Positions 34,017 through 45,941 of a DNA stretch of 64,000 bases are shown piece after piece. This DNA comes from Litorimonas haliclonae. Its GTDB lineage: Bacteria > Pseudomonadota > Alphaproteobacteria > Caulobacterales > Maricaulaceae. The stretch is from positions 1 to 64,000 of the forward strand of contig NZ_CBCSCO010000003.1 in assembly GCF_965138505.1 (NCBI RefSeq). The letters are read 5' to 3'. The notes beneath the pieces were generated by a model. The model saw only the letters and a list, made by a program, of their open reading frames with translations. It had not been told where the DNA came from and searched no databases. Position 1 is the first letter of the stretch; the number at the start of each line of letters is the position of its first letter. The translations under genes were made by a program, and so were the position numbers.

Positions 34017-36683
34017 ATGAGGGGAGGAGCCGAAGGACAGACGGTTGCGCCTGAGCGCAAAGCCGGGCTTGATTGGTTCTGGCTACCTATTGCCGGATTG
34101 TCGCTGATTGTCTTGGCGTGTGCTGGCCTCGCGGGGATGAACGCAGCAGCTCTGGGCTGGTTGGGCATCAGTTTCATTATGGGTTTGGCGGTGACATCCG
34201 CGATTGCTGTTATTGGCCTGCTGGCCGTGCGGCGTAAATCTGTGCCGGGGGATCGCCGCCAATCTGTCCGTGGAAACATATATTCCCAAGCTTTTTTCGA
34301 CAGTTCAGAGCCAGCTTTAATTACGCAGAATGGAAAGCCCGTTCATGCCAATCAAGCTTATTTTGACTTTGCGCGCGATTTGCGCGGTCCGCACTCAGAA
34401 ACCGCCGCCGATAGAGCCGGGCCGCCAGGCATTGACCGAATTTTTTCTTCGACTGGCGATGATATGGCCTCTGCTATTTTTAGGTTGCACCACATTCGTC
34501 CGGATAGTTCAGGGGCTGAGGAAATCATCGACTATCTGAGCCCCGAGCTTGGGTTGCGGCGTTATAAATTCGCTGTCCGCCGATTGAGCGAAACGGCAGG
34601 ACAGCTCGGCGGAGAAAGTTTTCTCTGGCAAATATCCGATGTGACCGAAACTCAACCGGTCGGGGACAGTCTTTTGTCTCATGCGCCGGTCGGTCTGTTC
34701 TCCATTCGCGCAGACGGAAATATCATTGCCATGAATAAGGTCTTGTCGCTGTGGTTGGGCGTCGAAGACGATCCGCCGCCGTCTCATATCCGCGAGTTTA
34801 TCGAAAACCCGGAAAGCCTTTTGCAAAGCACCGCTGTTGCCGGACGAACCGTGCGGACAGATACGCGGCTTATCACCCGGAAAAACATTGTCACGCCGAC
34901 AATCATGGTGGGAAGTTGGAAGGCGCTGGACGGAGGAAAGCTGATTTGTAATGTGGCGCTATATGGTCACTCCACGCTTGCGCAGCCAAATGTCGAGGAT
35001 AGGGGGCAGGGAGCCAATAATGACCAAAGTCAGAACCTGACCCACTCCGCCGCTCCCTCAGACAGTAAAGGCGGCTCTGAGCAATCTCTGTCCGGGTTTG
35101 CTTCTGCGCCTGTTGGCATGTTGGAGCTTAGCCTGGCTGATCTCTCTACGCCCCTGGCCGAGGCGAAATTGGTGAAAGCCAACCCGGCTTTTGAGCGGAT
35201 GAGCGAAGGGTCTGACCGGGATGCCGAAACCTTCGGAGAATTATTTGTTCCGAACAGTACAGAGCATCGCATTTTTTTAGAGCTGAGTCCGGACCAAACG
35301 GATGCCGACAAGCCCTTTGACGCTGTATTGCTGGGAACTCAGTCTTTGCCAGTCAGCGTCTATATTGTGCCAGATAAACGCCAGACGCCTCGGCACGTTG
35401 ATCCATCAGCCGACACGTCGTCAAATCAAGAGAAAAGCCGCGCTGTTTGGGTTTTTCTGGTCGATGTCAGCGCCCGAAAGTCGCTTGAAGATCAGTTGGT
35501 TCAGAGCCAGAAGATGCAGGCCATTGGCCAGCTTGCCGCTGGTGTTGCGCATGATTTTAATAACCTCCTGACCGCAATTCGGTTGAATACGGACGAGCTA
35601 CTGCAGCGCCATCCAGTCGGCGACCCGTCTTATCCCGAGCTTCAGAACATTAACTCCACGGGTCTTCGCGCCGGAGCCTTGGTGAAAAAGCTATTGGCCT
35701 TTTCGCGTAAGCAAACGCGGCGCATGGAGATGCTGTCGGTCACGGATACCCTGTCGGATATGGTTGTGACGCTGCGCCAGACGCTGGGCGAGAAAGCCAA
35801 GCTGGTCATGGTGCATGGCCGAAACCTGCCGCCTGTTATCGCGGATAAGAGCCAGATAGACACAGTGCTGATGAATCTCTGCGTGAATGCGCGGGACGCC
35901 ATGGCCGAGCAGGGCGGCGGAACGATTACCGTCAAAAGCGCGGAGTTGATTCGTAGCGAGATTAAAGATCCGGTTTTAGCGGGATCACTTCGAGGCCTTC
36001 CGGGCGACCATTTTGTAACCATTGAAGTCTCCGATACCGGCACAGGGATGAGCGATGAAGTAAAAGCCAAGATTTTCGAGCCTTTCTTTACAACCAAGGA
36101 GCAGGGCAAAGGCACCGGTTTGGGGCTGGCAACCGTATACGGCATTGTTCAGCAGACGGGCGGGCATCTGGACGTTCAGAGTGAGCTCGGTAAAGGCACG
36201 ACATTCCGAATTACACTGCCTGTTGCGGACCCGTCTAAACTGCCTGCTGATGTGGAGCCGGTAAAGCCTTCCGCGCCTCTTGAGCCGAGAAAGCCTGCAG
36301 ATTTGGCAGGGCAGGGCACAATCCTATTTGTCGAAGACGAAGCCAGCGTACGGGTTATCGCGGCTAAAACTCTGCGCAAGCGCGGCTATACCGTGATAGA
36401 GGCCGAAGACGGAGAGGAAGCTTTAGAGATTTTGGAAGACGGCGACCATACATTCGATATGATGATTTCCGATGTCGTCATGCCGGGCATGGATGGCCCG
36501 ACCTTGCTAAAAGAAGGACGATCGCTTTTAGGTGACGCTAGAATCGTGTTTATTTCCGGATATGCGGAGGAGCATTTCTCTGATTTACTGTCTGAAGAAC
36601 CAGACGTTACCTTCCTACCAAAACCGTTTACTTTGGTACAATTGGCCGAAAAAGTGAAATCCGAGATTGGTGAGGCGCAATAA
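34017..36683 (+). CDS. cckA: Hybrid histidine kinase CckA
   Basis: CckA controls the cell-cycle regulator CtrA through ChpT in alphaproteobacteria. The 888-residue product has two N-terminal membrane segments (residues about 21-43 and 46-72), two PAS-like regions, a HisKA domain with H512 in [12 protein letters not shown], a HATPase domain (DTGTGM, GTGLGL), and a C-terminal receiver with D819 in [11 protein letters not shown] and the lysine in LPKPF. The HDFNN H-box, two-segment anchor and receiver order are those of CckA. The start ATG 34017 lacks a clear ribosome binding site. Three GANTC sites lie upstream. CtrA-like sites elsewhere in the window fit the same network. Confidence 0.88.
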   Translation: MRGGAEGQTVAPERKAGLDWFWLPIAGLSLIVLACAGLAGMNAAALGWLGISFIMGLAVTSAIAVIGLLAVRRKSVPGDRRQSVRGNIYSQAFFDSSEPALITQNGKPVHANQAYFDFARDLRGPHSETAADRAGPPGIDRIFSSTGDDMASAIFRLHHIRPDSSGAEEIIDYLSPELGLRRYKFAVRRLSETAGQLGGESFLWQISDVTETQPVGDSLLSHAPVGLFSIRADGNIIAMNKVLSLWLGVEDDPPPSHIREFIENPESLLQSTAVAGRTVRTDTRLITRKNIVTPTIMVGSWKALDGGKLICNVALYGHSTLAQPNVEDRGQGANNDQSQNLTHSAAPSDSKGGSEQSLSGFASAPVGMLELSLADLSTPLAEAKLVKANPAFERMSEGSDRDAETFGELFVPNSTEHRIFLELSPDQTDADKPFDAVLLGTQSLPVSVYIVPDKRQTPRHVDPSADTSSNQEKSRAVWVFLVDVSARKSLEDQLVQSQKMQAIGQLAAGVAHDFNNLLTAIRLNTDELLQRHPVGDPSYPELQNINSTGLRAGALVKKLLAFSRKQTRRMEMLSVTDTLSDMVVTLRQTLGEKAKLVMVHGRNLPPVIADKSQIDTVLMNLCVNARDAMAEQGGGTITVKSAELIRSEIKDPVLAGSLRGLPGDHFVTIEVSDTGTGMSDEVKAKIFEPFFTTKEQGKGTGLGLATVYGIVQQTGGHLDVQSELGKGTTFRITLPVADPSKLPADVEPVKPSAPLEPRKPADLAGQGTILFVEDEASVRVIAAKTLRKRGYTVIEAEDGEEALEILEDGDHTFDMMISDVVMPGMDGPTLLKEGRSLLGDARIVFISGYAEEHFSDLLSEEPDVTFLPKPFTLVQLAEKVKSEIGEAQ

Positions 36684-36722
36684 AGTATAGGAAACTCAAA
36701 GGCTTAGCATAAAAGTTAATTT

Positions 36723-36737
36723 GTTCTATTTTTGTTC
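36723..36737 (+). promoter_or_regulatory. SOS box (LexA site) before recA
   Basis: GTTC 36723-36726, seven bases, GTTC 36734-36737: the exact alphaproteobacterial LexA box GTTC-N7-GTTC, 119 bases before the recA start. Confidence 0.85.
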
Positions 36738-36855
36738 TTGCGCAATGAGAACAAATATGAAACATAACGACTATACCCATCACGGCAGTCCGAAGCAGCC
36801 GTAACTTTATCAGACCCGTCGAAGGGCTCCGACGGATCGCACTGGAGTTTATAAC

Positions 36856-37953
36856 ATGGCCAGAAATTCAACCCCTCTCAAAGTCGTCGGTAAAGCAGAC
36901 GACAAGAATAAATCCGCCGCGCTAGATGCGGCTCTGTCCCAGATTGACCGCGCCTTCGGTAAGGGCTCCGTCATGAAGCTGGGGCAAAAATCCACAATGG
37001 ATGTCGCGGCGGTTTCTACCGGCTCGCTCGGTCTGGATATTGCGCTTGGTATAGGCGGCTTGCCTAAAGGGCGGGTTATCGAGATTTACGGACCTGAAAG
37101 CTCCGGTAAAACAACCCTCTCACTTCATGCTGTTGCGGAAATGCAAAAAGAAGGCGGCGTGGCCGCGTTTATTGATGCGGAACACGCGCTCGATCCGGTT
37201 TATGCTGGAAAGCTTGGCGTTGACGTGAATGAGCTTTTGATTGCTCAGCCCGATACAGGTGAACAAGGCCTCGAAATTGCCGATACGCTGGTTCGCTCCG
37301 GCGCGATTGATATTCTGGTTGTCGACTCAGTGGCGGCTTTGACCCCGCGCGCTGAACTGGAAGGCGATATGGGCGACTCGCTCCCCGGTCTTCAGGCCCG
37401 TTTGATGAGCCAAGCGCTTCGCAAATTGACAGGCTCCATTTCCAAATCCGGCTGTATGGTAATTTTCATCAACCAGATCCGGATGAAGATTGGCGTTATG
37501 TATGGCTCTCCTGAGACGACAACAGGCGGGAATGCGCTGAAATTCTATTCCTCCGTCCGTTTGGATATCCGCCGTATTGGCGCGATCAAATATCGTGATG
37601 AAGTGATTGGCAACCAAACCCGCGTTAAAATCGTCAAAAACAAAGTGGCCCCGCCCTTCCGTCAGGTTGAATTTGACATCATGTACGGTGAAGGCATTTC
37701 GAAAACGGGCGAGCTGATTGACCTCGGCGTAAAAGCCGAAGTCATAGAGAAGTCCGGCTCTTGGTATTCCTACGGCGACGAACGTATCGGGCAGGGACGC
37801 GAAAATGTGCGGAAATTCCTCAAGGAGAATCCCGATATTGCCGCCGATATTGAACGCCGTATCCGCACGAATGAAGGCCTTATCGACGAAGAGCTTCTCA
37901 TGCCGAAAGAAGAGCGCGTCGAGGATGATGGCGAGGCCAGCGCTTCGGCCTAG
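36856..37953 (+). CDS. recA: Recombinase A
   Basis: RecA forms filaments on single-stranded DNA, drives strand exchange and activates LexA cleavage. The 365-residue length is normal for alphaproteobacteria. Walker A is GPESSGKTT near residues 78-86, Walker [10 protein letters not shown], the L2 loop [10 protein letters not shown], and the acidic C-terminal tail is present. A GGAG sequence (CTGGAG) sits before ATG 36856. The SOS box upstream predicts LexA repression and DNA-damage induction. Confidence 0.97.
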   Translation: MARNSTPLKVVGKADDKNKSAALDAALSQIDRAFGKGSVMKLGQKSTMDVAAVSTGSLGLDIALGIGGLPKGRVIEIYGPESSGKTTLSLHAVAEMQKEGGVAAFIDAEHALDPVYAGKLGVDVNELLIAQPDTGEQGLEIADTLVRSGAIDILVVDSVAALTPRAELEGDMGDSLPGLQARLMSQALRKLTGSISKSGCMVIFINQIRMKIGVMYGSPETTTGGNALKFYSSVRLDIRRIGAIKYRDEVIGNQTRVKIVKNKVAPPFRQVEFDIMYGEGISKTGELIDLGVKAEVIEKSGSWYSYGDERIGQGRENVRKFLKENPDIAADIERRIRTNEGLIDEELLMPKEERVEDDGEASASA

Positions 37954-38104
37954 CCTTCCTCACAATATTTCCTGAATTTAGAACACCCGAAGGCTCTCCC
38001 CCTTATACAGAGCCCTCGGTGCGCAGCCTGCCCTCTAAACCACCTTGGCCCTTATTGTGGTTTTGACTGAGGATGTCTCTTTGGTCTGACGGCAGATTTG
38101 CATA

Positions 38105-38135
38105 AAAGAGCGCTTGGCACTGCCAAGCGCTCTTT
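38105..38135 (+). terminator. Strong terminator between recA and alaS
   Basis: AAAGAGCGCTTGGC 38105-38118 pairs with GCCAAGCGCTCTTT 38122-38135 around a 3-base loop, a perfect 14-bp stem ending in T. It closes the recA unit. The rest of the gap between recA and alaS (about 230 bases) shows no other feature. Confidence 0.85.
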
Positions 38136-38183
38136 CTATATGGGCGGGTAGTTCACTTTATAAGATTTAACCCCGGTGGTTTC

Positions 38184-40817
38184 ATGGCCAGTCTGAATGA
38201 CATTCGATCGCAATTTCTCAATTATTACGGAACGCATGACCATGCGATCTGGCCGTCGGCTCCGCTTGTCCCGGATAACGACCCGACGCTTCTTTTCGTC
38301 AATGCGGGCATGGTGCCGTTCAAGGATTATTTTACCGGATCCTTAAAACCAGAAGCGACGCGCGCCACGACCTCGCAGAAATGCGTCCGTGCGGGCGGCA
38401 AGCATAACGATCTGGACAATGTCGGATATACAGCGCGGCACCATACGTTTTTTGAAATGCTCGGAAATTTCTCCTTCGGCGACTATTTCAAAGAACAAGC
38501 CATTTCTCATGCGTGGAATATGGTCACCAAAGAATTCGGCCTGCCAAAAGAAAAGCTACTCGTCACAGTCTTTCATACGGATGACGAGGCTTATGACCTT
38601 TGGAAGAAAATAGCGGGTCTACCCGACGACCGCATTATTCGCATTGCTACCTCTGATAATTTCTGGGCTATGGGCGATACGGGGCCGTGTGGCCCTTGTT
38701 CGGAAATCTTCTATGACCATGGGGATCACATCCCGGGTGGCCCTCCCGGAACGCCAGAAGAAGACGGCGACCGTTTTATCGAAATCTGGAATCTCGTCTT
38801 CATGCAATATGAACGCTTTGCGGATGGCCGCGAGCAGCCTCTGCCAAAGCCGTCCATCGATACAGGCATGGGCCTGGAGCGGATTACGACCATCCTTCAG
38901 GGCGTTCATGATAATTACGATATCGACCTTTTTAAAACACTGATTGGCGCCTCGGTTGAGCTGACAGGTGTGAAGGCCGAAGGCGAGGCAAAGTTTTCGC
39001 ACCGCGTCATAGCGGATCACTTGCGGTCTTGTTCATTCCTGATGGCGGATGGCGTCTCGCCGTCCAATGAAGGGCGCGGCTATGTCCTTCGCCGGATTAT
39101 GCGCCGCGCCATGCGCCACGCGCATTTGTTGGGCGCGAAAGACCCTCTGATGCACCGGCTTGTCCCGACACTGGTTCAGGAAATGGGCGGGGCTTATGAC
39201 GAACTTAACCGGGCAAAAGCCTCCATTACCGCGACATTTGAGCAAGAAGAAGAACGGTTCCGCCGTACGCTAGGCCGGGGGACAGCGCTTTTGGAAGGCG
39301 CGATTTCCGACCTTTCAAAAGGCGGCAAGCTGGACGGCGAAACAGCGTTCAAGCTTTATGATACTTACGGCTTCCCGATTGACCTGACGCAAGACGCGCT
39401 ACGTGCCAAAGGCCTGGGTATTGATCTGGAAGGATTTGACGCGGCTATGGAGCGTCAGAAAACACAATCCCGCGAAGGCGGCTTTGCGTCCGGTGATCAA
39501 GCCACGGATGACGTTTGGAATAAGGCGAAAGACGAGGCTGGCGATAGCGTGTTTACGGGCTATGAATTCCTGACCACTGAACAGGACATAAAGGTTCTGG
39601 TTCAGGACGGCGTTAGAGTCGAAAGCGCCCAATCTGGACCCGTCATGTTCCTGACATCTGAGACACCCTTTTATGCTGAAAGCGGCGGTCAAGCCGGGGA
39701 TAAAGGCGTCGCGACGTTCGAGAACGGCGCCGAAATCAAGATTAAAGACGTTCAGAAAAAGGCGGGCGGTCTTCACGTTCATATTGGCGATCTTGAGGGC
39801 TCGGTTGACATCGGGGACAGCGCTAAAATATCTGTAGATTCCAGAAATCGCGAAACGACCAAGCACAACCACTCCGCTACCCACCTATTGCACGAGGCCC
39901 TGCGCCGAGTGCTCGGCGAACACGTGGCCCAAAAGGGCCAAATGGTGGATGGGGAACGTATCCGGTTCGATATCTCCCACGGCCAAGCCATCACGCGCGA
40001 AGAACTTGCGAAGGTCGAGGATCAGGTGAATGAAATTATTCAGCAAAACTCGCCTGCGATTACGCAGCTAATGAGCCCAGACGACGCCATCAAAGCGGGT
40101 GCTTTAGCTCTCTTCGGCGAAAAATATGGTGATGAAGTTCGGGTTTTAAGCCTCGGAGAGGATCCCGAAGGGGGCGCTAAAGCCTATTCCGTAGAGCTCT
40201 GCGGCGGCACCCATGTGGCGCGAACAGGCGATATTTCCCTGTTTAAAATCGTCAATGAAGGCGCGGTTGCGGCAGGCATCCGCCGGGTGGAAGCCGTGAC
40301 AGGCGAAGTGGCGCGCCGCTATTTAGAAGACCAGGCCGGCCTGACCCGCAAGGCGGCGGATATTTTAAAAACACGGCCTGAAGACGTGCCGGAGAGAATT
40401 GAGACGCTTCTGGCTGATCGTAAACGTCTTGAGGGCGAACTGGCTGAGGCGAAAAAACAAATCGCGCTCGGCGGCGGCGGAGGCGCGGCAAGCGCCGAAG
40501 AGATAAACGGCGTCAAAGTCATGGCAAAGGTGTTGGACGGCGTGTCCGGTAAAGACCTTCGCTCCATGATGAATGAGCAGCTCGACGCGCTCGGTTCGGG
40601 CATTGTCGCCTTTGTCGCAAAGGACGCAGGCAAAGTCGCGGTCGGCGTGGCCGTCAGCGATGATCTGGTCGGAAAATATTCGGCGTCCGACTTGGTCAAC
40701 GTCGGCGCGCCTCTGGTGGATGGCCGCGGCGGCGGCAAGCCCGGCATGGCGCAGGCGGGCGGCTCTAAACCCGAAGGCGCCGATGACGCGCTGGCCGCGA
40801 TAAAGACGGCGATCTAA
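38184..40817 (+). CDS. alaS: Alanyl-tRNA synthetase
   Basis: AlaRS charges tRNA-Ala and edits mischarged Ser and Gly. The 877-residue product is full length: class II catalytic core ([26 protein letters not shown]), tRNA-binding domain, the editing domain with [11 protein letters not shown] and CGGTHV (zinc site HxxxH...CxxxH), and the C-terminal glycine-rich oligomerisation domain ending [16 protein letters not shown] lies before the ATG. arfB follows two bases after its stop. Confidence 0.97.
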   Translation: MASLNDIRSQFLNYYGTHDHAIWPSAPLVPDNDPTLLFVNAGMVPFKDYFTGSLKPEATRATTSQKCVRAGGKHNDLDNVGYTARHHTFFEMLGNFSFGDYFKEQAISHAWNMVTKEFGLPKEKLLVTVFHTDDEAYDLWKKIAGLPDDRIIRIATSDNFWAMGDTGPCGPCSEIFYDHGDHIPGGPPGTPEEDGDRFIEIWNLVFMQYERFADGREQPLPKPSIDTGMGLERITTILQGVHDNYDIDLFKTLIGASVELTGVKAEGEAKFSHRVIADHLRSCSFLMADGVSPSNEGRGYVLRRIMRRAMRHAHLLGAKDPLMHRLVPTLVQEMGGAYDELNRAKASITATFEQEEERFRRTLGRGTALLEGAISDLSKGGKLDGETAFKLYDTYGFPIDLTQDALRAKGLGIDLEGFDAAMERQKTQSREGGFASGDQATDDVWNKAKDEAGDSVFTGYEFLTTEQDIKVLVQDGVRVESAQSGPVMFLTSETPFYAESGGQAGDKGVATFENGAEIKIKDVQKKAGGLHVHIGDLEGSVDIGDSAKISVDSRNRETTKHNHSATHLLHEALRRVLGEHVAQKGQMVDGERIRFDISHGQAITREELAKVEDQVNEIIQQNSPAITQLMSPDDAIKAGALALFGEKYGDEVRVLSLGEDPEGGAKAYSVELCGGTHVARTGDISLFKIVNEGAVAAGIRRVEAVTGEVARRYLEDQAGLTRKAADILKTRPEDVPERIETLLADRKRLEGELAEAKKQIALGGGGGAASAEEINGVKVMAKVLDGVSGKDLRSMMNEQLDALGSGIVAFVAKDAGKVAVGVAVSDDLVGKYSASDLVNVGAPLVDGRGGGKPGMAQAGGSKPEGADDALAAIKTAI

Positions 40818-40819
40818 TC

Positions 40820-41257
40820 ATGCCTGACGCGCTGTATATAACGCCGCGTCTGTCTATCCCAATGAGTGAGATAGAGCTGACCGCGATCCGTGCCTCCGGG
40901 CCGGGCGGTCAGCACGTGAATAAAACGTCTTCTGCTATCCAGCTGCGCTTTTATATCCCGGCTTCGGACTCGTTGGACAAAGCTCAGAAATCGCGTTTAT
41001 TTGCCTATTCGGACAATCACATTTCCGAAAACGGCGTGGTGATTATCAAGGCTCAAAACCACCGCTCACAGGCGCGAAATCAGGACGAGGCGCTCAAGCG
41101 GTTCAAGGATTTACTTAAATCTGCTTTTAAAAAAGAGAAAAAACGCAAGCCAACGCGTCCGACGCGGGGATCTGTCAGGCGGCGTCTTAAAGCCAAGAAA
41201 ATACGTGGCGAGAAGAAAGCTTTAAGAGGGAAAGTCAGCCGCGATGCGAAGTGGTGA
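40820..41257 (+). CDS. arfB: Ribosome rescue factor ArfB
   Basis: ArfB (YaeJ/ICT1 type) releases peptidyl-tRNA from stalled ribosomes lacking a stop codon. The 145-residue product has the catalytic GGQ motif (GPGGQHVNKTSSA) near residues 31-33, the class I release factor fold, and the basic, lysine-rich C-terminal tail (residues about 100-145) that enters the mRNA channel. It starts two bases after alaS and is probably co-transcribed. Its stop lies one base from the end of the convergent deacetylase-like gene. Confidence 0.95.
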   Translation: MPDALYITPRLSIPMSEIELTAIRASGPGGQHVNKTSSAIQLRFYIPASDSLDKAQKSRLFAYSDNHISENGVVIIKAQNHRSQARNQDEALKRFKDLLKSAFKKEKKRKPTRPTRGSVRRRLKAKKIRGEKKALRGKVSRDAKW

Positions 41258-41258
41258 A

Positions 41259-42284
41259 TTATCCTTCTGAGAACCCTTTCAGAACGCCGGCGGCATTATC
41301 CCCGATTTCCGGCACGCCGTAACCGCCTTCCATAATGAAGCTAGTGGGCAGGCCGAGCTTGGCGATATCCGCGCCATAGGCCGGATAGTCTTCAACTTTC
41401 AATTTGAAGCTGCTGATCGGGTCGCGCTCGAAAGTGTCGACACCAAGAGAGACAACGAGGGCGTCTGGTTTGAAGTTTCGGATTTTTGCAATTGCATCCA
41501 ATAGGGCGTTCCGCCAGGCTGGATAATGCGTGCCTGCGGGCAGGGGGTAGTTCAGAGTATAGCCGTCCCCTTTGCCCGCGCCTTTTTCATCTTTATGTCC
41601 CCAGAAATAGGGGAAGTGGTGATCGGGCTCCCCGTGAAGAGAAGCAAAGAGGACATCATCGCGAGCATAGAAAATATCCTGCGTTCCGTTCCCGTGATGA
41701 GAATCCACGTCCAAAATAGCAACGCGGTCCATGCCCTTATTCAAAAGCGCCTGAGCCGCGATGGCCGCATTGTTGAGGATGCAATAGCCCGACATATAAT
41801 CCGCCCCCGCATGATGGCCCGGCGGACGGATAAGGGCAAAAGCCGATTCGCCTTTTGCAACCGACTCAACGGTTCCCAGAGCGCAAGCGGCGGTGGAGGC
41901 GAGGGCCGTCCAGCTCGTTTCTGTAATCATCGTGTCGGCGGAGCTGCAGAAATACCCGGCCGCGCCGTCAATCTCGATAGGCGGCTTGGCCCGCCGGGGA
42001 TTGTAAGGAAAGCTCATAGGCAGGACGTCTCCGGCATAACCGGCGTCTTTCCACCTGGCCCAAGCGGTTTGCACAAAGTGGATGTAATCCGGTGTATGCA
42101 CGCCATCTAAACAGGTGATATCAAAGGCCGGAGGCTCGGTGAAATCAGTAAATCCCGCGCGCTTCATCCCGGCCATCAGCAGGTCCATCCGATGCGGCCC
42201 TTCATGAGGCGTCACCATCTTTCCTCGGTGCACCTCTGCCTTAGGGTGATGAGCCAAATGGTCGTCAGTATAGTAGATTTTCAT
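41259..42284 (-). CDS. Histone-deacetylase-family hydrolase (acetylpolyamine amidohydrolase type)
   Basis: The 341-residue zinc hydrolase removes acetyl groups from small amines or protein lysines. Family motifs are IRPPGHHA, the zinc ligands in DVDSHHGNGTQ, FASLHGEPDHHFPYF and the late SLGVDTFERDP. The length and the capping of the active site resemble acetylpolyamine amidohydrolases more than AcuC. It is convergent with arfB. No polyamine transport or catabolism genes are adjacent, so the substrate is not fixed. Confidence 0.85.
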   Translation of the reverse strand: MKIYYTDDHLAHHPKAEVHRGKMVTPHEGPHRMDLLMAGMKRAGFTDFTEPPAFDITCLDGVHTPDYIHFVQTAWARWKDAGYAGDVLPMSFPYNPRRAKPPIEIDGAAGYFCSSADTMITETSWTALASTAACALGTVESVAKGESAFALIRPPGHHAGADYMSGYCILNNAAIAAQALLNKGMDRVAILDVDSHHGNGTQDIFYARDDVLFASLHGEPDHHFPYFWGHKDEKGAGKGDGYTLNYPLPAGTHYPAWRNALLDAIAKIRNFKPDALVVSLGVDTFERDPISSFKLKVEDYPAYGADIAKLGLPTSFIMEGGYGVPEIGDNAAGVLKGFSEG

Positions 42285-42429
42285 AGTCGCTGCTGTGCCG
42301 ATAGTGTATTACAGCCTATAATGCCTACATATTGCGCTTGAAGTCGCAAGGCTAATCGGCTAATTGCGCGTTCAAATCAGCGGCTCACATAGGTGAGGCC
42401 GCTTTGTTATTGGTTTAATGGAGGCCCTG

Positions 42430-42609
42430 ATGGCTGTCCCTAAGAGTAAAATTTCAAATTCCCGTCGTGGCATGCGCCGCGCTCATGATGCTTTGACAGC
42501 TGTAAACTATGTCGAAGACAAAGACAGCGGCGAGCTTCGCCGTCAGCACCATATCGATCTGAAATCCGGTATGTATAAGGGTCGTCAGGTCCTGACCCCA
42601 AAAGACTAA
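42430..42609 (+). CDS. rpmF: 50S ribosomal protein L32
   Basis: The 59-residue product [20 protein letters not shown] is the alphaproteobacterial L32, of the cysteine-free type lacking the zinc ribbon. ATG 42430 is preceded by TGGAGG; the frame extends back to 42418 but the usual N-terminus begins at Ala2 after this Met. eno follows after 37 bases. The fabH/plsX genes that often follow rpmF are not present. Confidence 0.95.
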   Translation: MAVPKSKISNSRRGMRRAHDALTAVNYVEDKDSGELRRQHHIDLKSGMYKGRQVLTPKD

Positions 42610-42619
42610 GTCTTTCTGA

Positions 42620-43924
<1,305 letters not shown>

Positions 43925-43954
43925 ATACGCTTTTTAAACTGCTTATAAGTCTCT

Positions 43955-43985
43955 GATTCTTTAAGAGTCTTAAGGCTGTCTTAAC
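43955..43985 (+). promoter_or_regulatory. CtrA box with two GANTC sites before ftsB
   Basis: GATTC 43955-43959, GAGTC 43965-43969 and TTAA-N7-TTAAC at 43970-43985 (TTAA 43970-43973, TTAAC 43981-43985) lie in one stretch 21 bases before the ftsB start. The CtrA match is perfect, and the paired GANTC sites suit CcrM/GcrA control. Motif evidence only. Confidence 0.6.
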
Positions 43986-44006
43986 CCTGATCCGTAATAT
44001 CGGGGT

Positions 44007-44372
44007 ATGCGTTACGTCCCGCCCATTTCACCCGAAGCGAGCCCGGGCTTCGCCCCTTTTGCGGCTCTTCAGGGGTTTACCCGTGGGGTGCGCTGGCCCG
44101 TTATGGCGATTATGATCCTCTATGCCTATTTGGCGTTTCATGCTTTCTCTGGCTCGCAGGGCTTGATGAATTGGATGAATAATGAAGACGAGGCTGTAAC
44201 CCTTCGATCTCGTCTGGAAAATATTGAAGCAAAGCGTGTTGGACTCGAGACACGTGTGAACGCCCTTGATGTGTCTCATCTGGATGTTGACGCGTTAAAT
44301 GCGCTTTCTCGCGAAAAATTATATTATTCGCATCCGAAGGATATTACGATTTGGCTTGACCCAAAGGGTTGA
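44007..44372 (+). CDS. ftsB: Septum formation initiator FtsB/DivIC-like protein
   Basis: FtsB links FtsQ and FtsL in the divisome. The 121-residue product has one N-terminal membrane segment (residues about 30-48), a coiled coil (LRSRLENIEAKRVGLETRVNAL), and the conserved ALSREKLYY region followed by a short tail. It sits between eno and pdhA as in other alphaproteobacteria. A perfect CtrA box with two GANTC sites is directly upstream, suggesting its expression is tied to the cell cycle. Confidence 0.9.
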   Translation: MRYVPPISPEASPGFAPFAALQGFTRGVRWPVMAIMILYAYLAFHAFSGSQGLMNWMNNEDEAVTLRSRLENIEAKRVGLETRVNALDVSHLDVDALNALSREKLYYSHPKDITIWLDPKG

Positions 44373-44444
44373 TTTTGGTGTTTATATATCAAGTCAAGCG
44401 GCCTAAGCCGTGTTTTAGTTCGTATCCAAACTATCGAGATTTCT

Positions 44445-45500
44445 ATGGCGACCAAATCAGGTAAACCTGCTCCCAAAAAGTCAGCGTCAAAAAAGCCTGC
44501 TTCTAAGAAGCCCTCAGCAAAGACGGTAGAACACAAGACAAATGCGGAAGAGCTTTTAGGCTATTACCGCGAGATGCTGTTAATCCGGCGTTTCGAAGAG
44601 AAAGCTGGGCAGCTTTATGGCATGGGCCAGATTGCCGGTTTCTGTCATCTTTATATCGGGCAGGAAGCTGTGGTTATAGGTTGCCAAGCGGCGATGGAAG
44701 ATGGCGATCAGATGATCACTGGCTACCGTGACCATGGTCATATGCTTGCTTGCGGCATGGAAAGCAGAGGCGTCATGGCCGAGCTGACAGGCCGCGAAGG
44801 CGGCTACTCGCGCGGCAAGGGCGGCTCAATGCACATGTTCTCAACGGATAAGAAATTTTACGGGGGTCACGGCATTGTTGGGGCGCAGGTTCCGATTGGG
44901 GCAGGAATTGGCTTTGCCAACAAATATCTGAACAACGGGGCCGTCAGCCTCGCTTTCTTCGGCGACGGTGCGTCCAATCAAGGGCAGGTTTACGAAACCT
45001 TCAACATGGCCAAGCTCTGGGATTTGCCGGTCGTTTTTGTGATTGAAAATAATCAATACGCCATGGGAACTTCCGTTGAGCGCTCGTCTGCAGAAACCGA
45101 ACTCTATAAGCGCGGCAGTAGTTTCGAGATAGACGGCATTCAGGTTGACGGTATGAATATCCTCGAGGTGCGCGACGCCGCCGCGAAAGCCATCAAACAT
45201 GCGAGGTCCGGCAAGGGGCCAATGATTCTAGAGATGAAGACTTACCGATATCGCGGTCATTCCATGTCTGACCCGGCGAAATACCGCTCTCGCGATGAGG
45301 TGACCAAGACACGGACAGAACGCGACCCTATTGACGCCGTGCGCAAGCAATTGCTTGACAAAAAATGGGCGGATGAAGACGAGCTCAAGGCGATCGATAA
45401 GGAAATCAAAGCCATCGTCGCGGACGCCGCAGAATTTGCCCAAAACTCCCCAGAGCCTGACCCGTCAGAGCTTTGGACTGATGTTCTGCTCGAAGCTTAG
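44445..45500 (+). CDS. pdhA: Pyruvate dehydrogenase E1 subunit alpha
   Basis: E1 alpha binds thiamine diphosphate and decarboxylates pyruvate with E1 beta. The 351-residue product has a lysine/alanine/proline-rich N-terminal tail (residues about 5-30), then ARREFEEKAGQLYG-type sequence, the thiamine-binding GDGASNQG...NNQYAMGT motif (GDG 26-30 spacing) and the phosphorylation-loop-like YRGHSMSDPAKYR. It heads the pdh cluster. The MAPEG gene follows after 39 bases and separates it from pdhB. Confidence 0.95.
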   Translation: MATKSGKPAPKKSASKKPASKKPSAKTVEHKTNAEELLGYYREMLLIRRFEEKAGQLYGMGQIAGFCHLYIGQEAVVIGCQAAMEDGDQMITGYRDHGHMLACGMESRGVMAELTGREGGYSRGKGGSMHMFSTDKKFYGGHGIVGAQVPIGAGIGFANKYLNNGAVSLAFFGDGASNQGQVYETFNMAKLWDLPVVFVIENNQYAMGTSVERSSAETELYKRGSSFEIDGIQVDGMNILEVRDAAAKAIKHARSGKGPMILEMKTYRYRGHSMSDPAKYRSRDEVTKTRTERDPIDAVRKQLLDKKWADEDELKAIDKEIKAIVADAAEFAQNSPEPDPSELWTDVLLEA

Positions 45501-45539
45501 TGAGTGCCTAATGCGTTTGCTTAAAAGGGAGCCGGCCTA

Positions 45540-45929
45540 ATGTCTTTAATTGATTATATTGTCCTGACGGTCGCGGTCTATTTTATCATGATCGCCGTTC
45601 AAGTCGCGGCGGCTTGGCGGACGCAGTCTTTATCTACTCTGGCCGGACCCCGTGATAATATAGATGATAAAGGCGTCTTTATAGGACGTTGCCGCCGCGC
45701 CAATCATAATATGGTTGAGGGCATGCTCTTGTTCTTTCCTCTCGCTTTTGTAGCTTTACATACCAATCCGACCGGCACATTAGCCGTGACCGGAGCGGCC
45801 GTATTTGTTTTTGCGCGTATTGTTTATGCGTTTATGTATTGGTTCGGCGTGCCGTGGTTGCGCACTCTGACCTGGGCTGTGTCTCTATTGGGGCTCATCC
45901 TGATTTTTCTTCAAGTTTTACCCGTTTAG
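45540..45929 (+). CDS. MAPEG-family membrane protein
   Basis: The 129-residue product has four membrane segments (about 5-27, 57-77, 80-102, 105-126) and the MAPEG pattern: RAQRAHxN-type loop as CRRANHNMVEGM near residues 58-65. MAPEG proteins include glutathione transferases and eicosanoid enzymes; in bacteria their substrates are mostly unknown. It sits between pdhA and pdhB, 12 bases before pdhB, an insertion into the usual pdhAB pair. Confidence 0.85.
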   Translation: MSLIDYIVLTVAVYFIMIAVQVAAAWRTQSLSTLAGPRDNIDDKGVFIGRCRRANHNMVEGMLLFFPLAFVALHTNPTGTLAVTGAAVFVFARIVYAFMYWFGVPWLRTLTWAVSLLGLILIFLQVLPV

Positions 45930-45941
45930 AGGCCCCGACCT

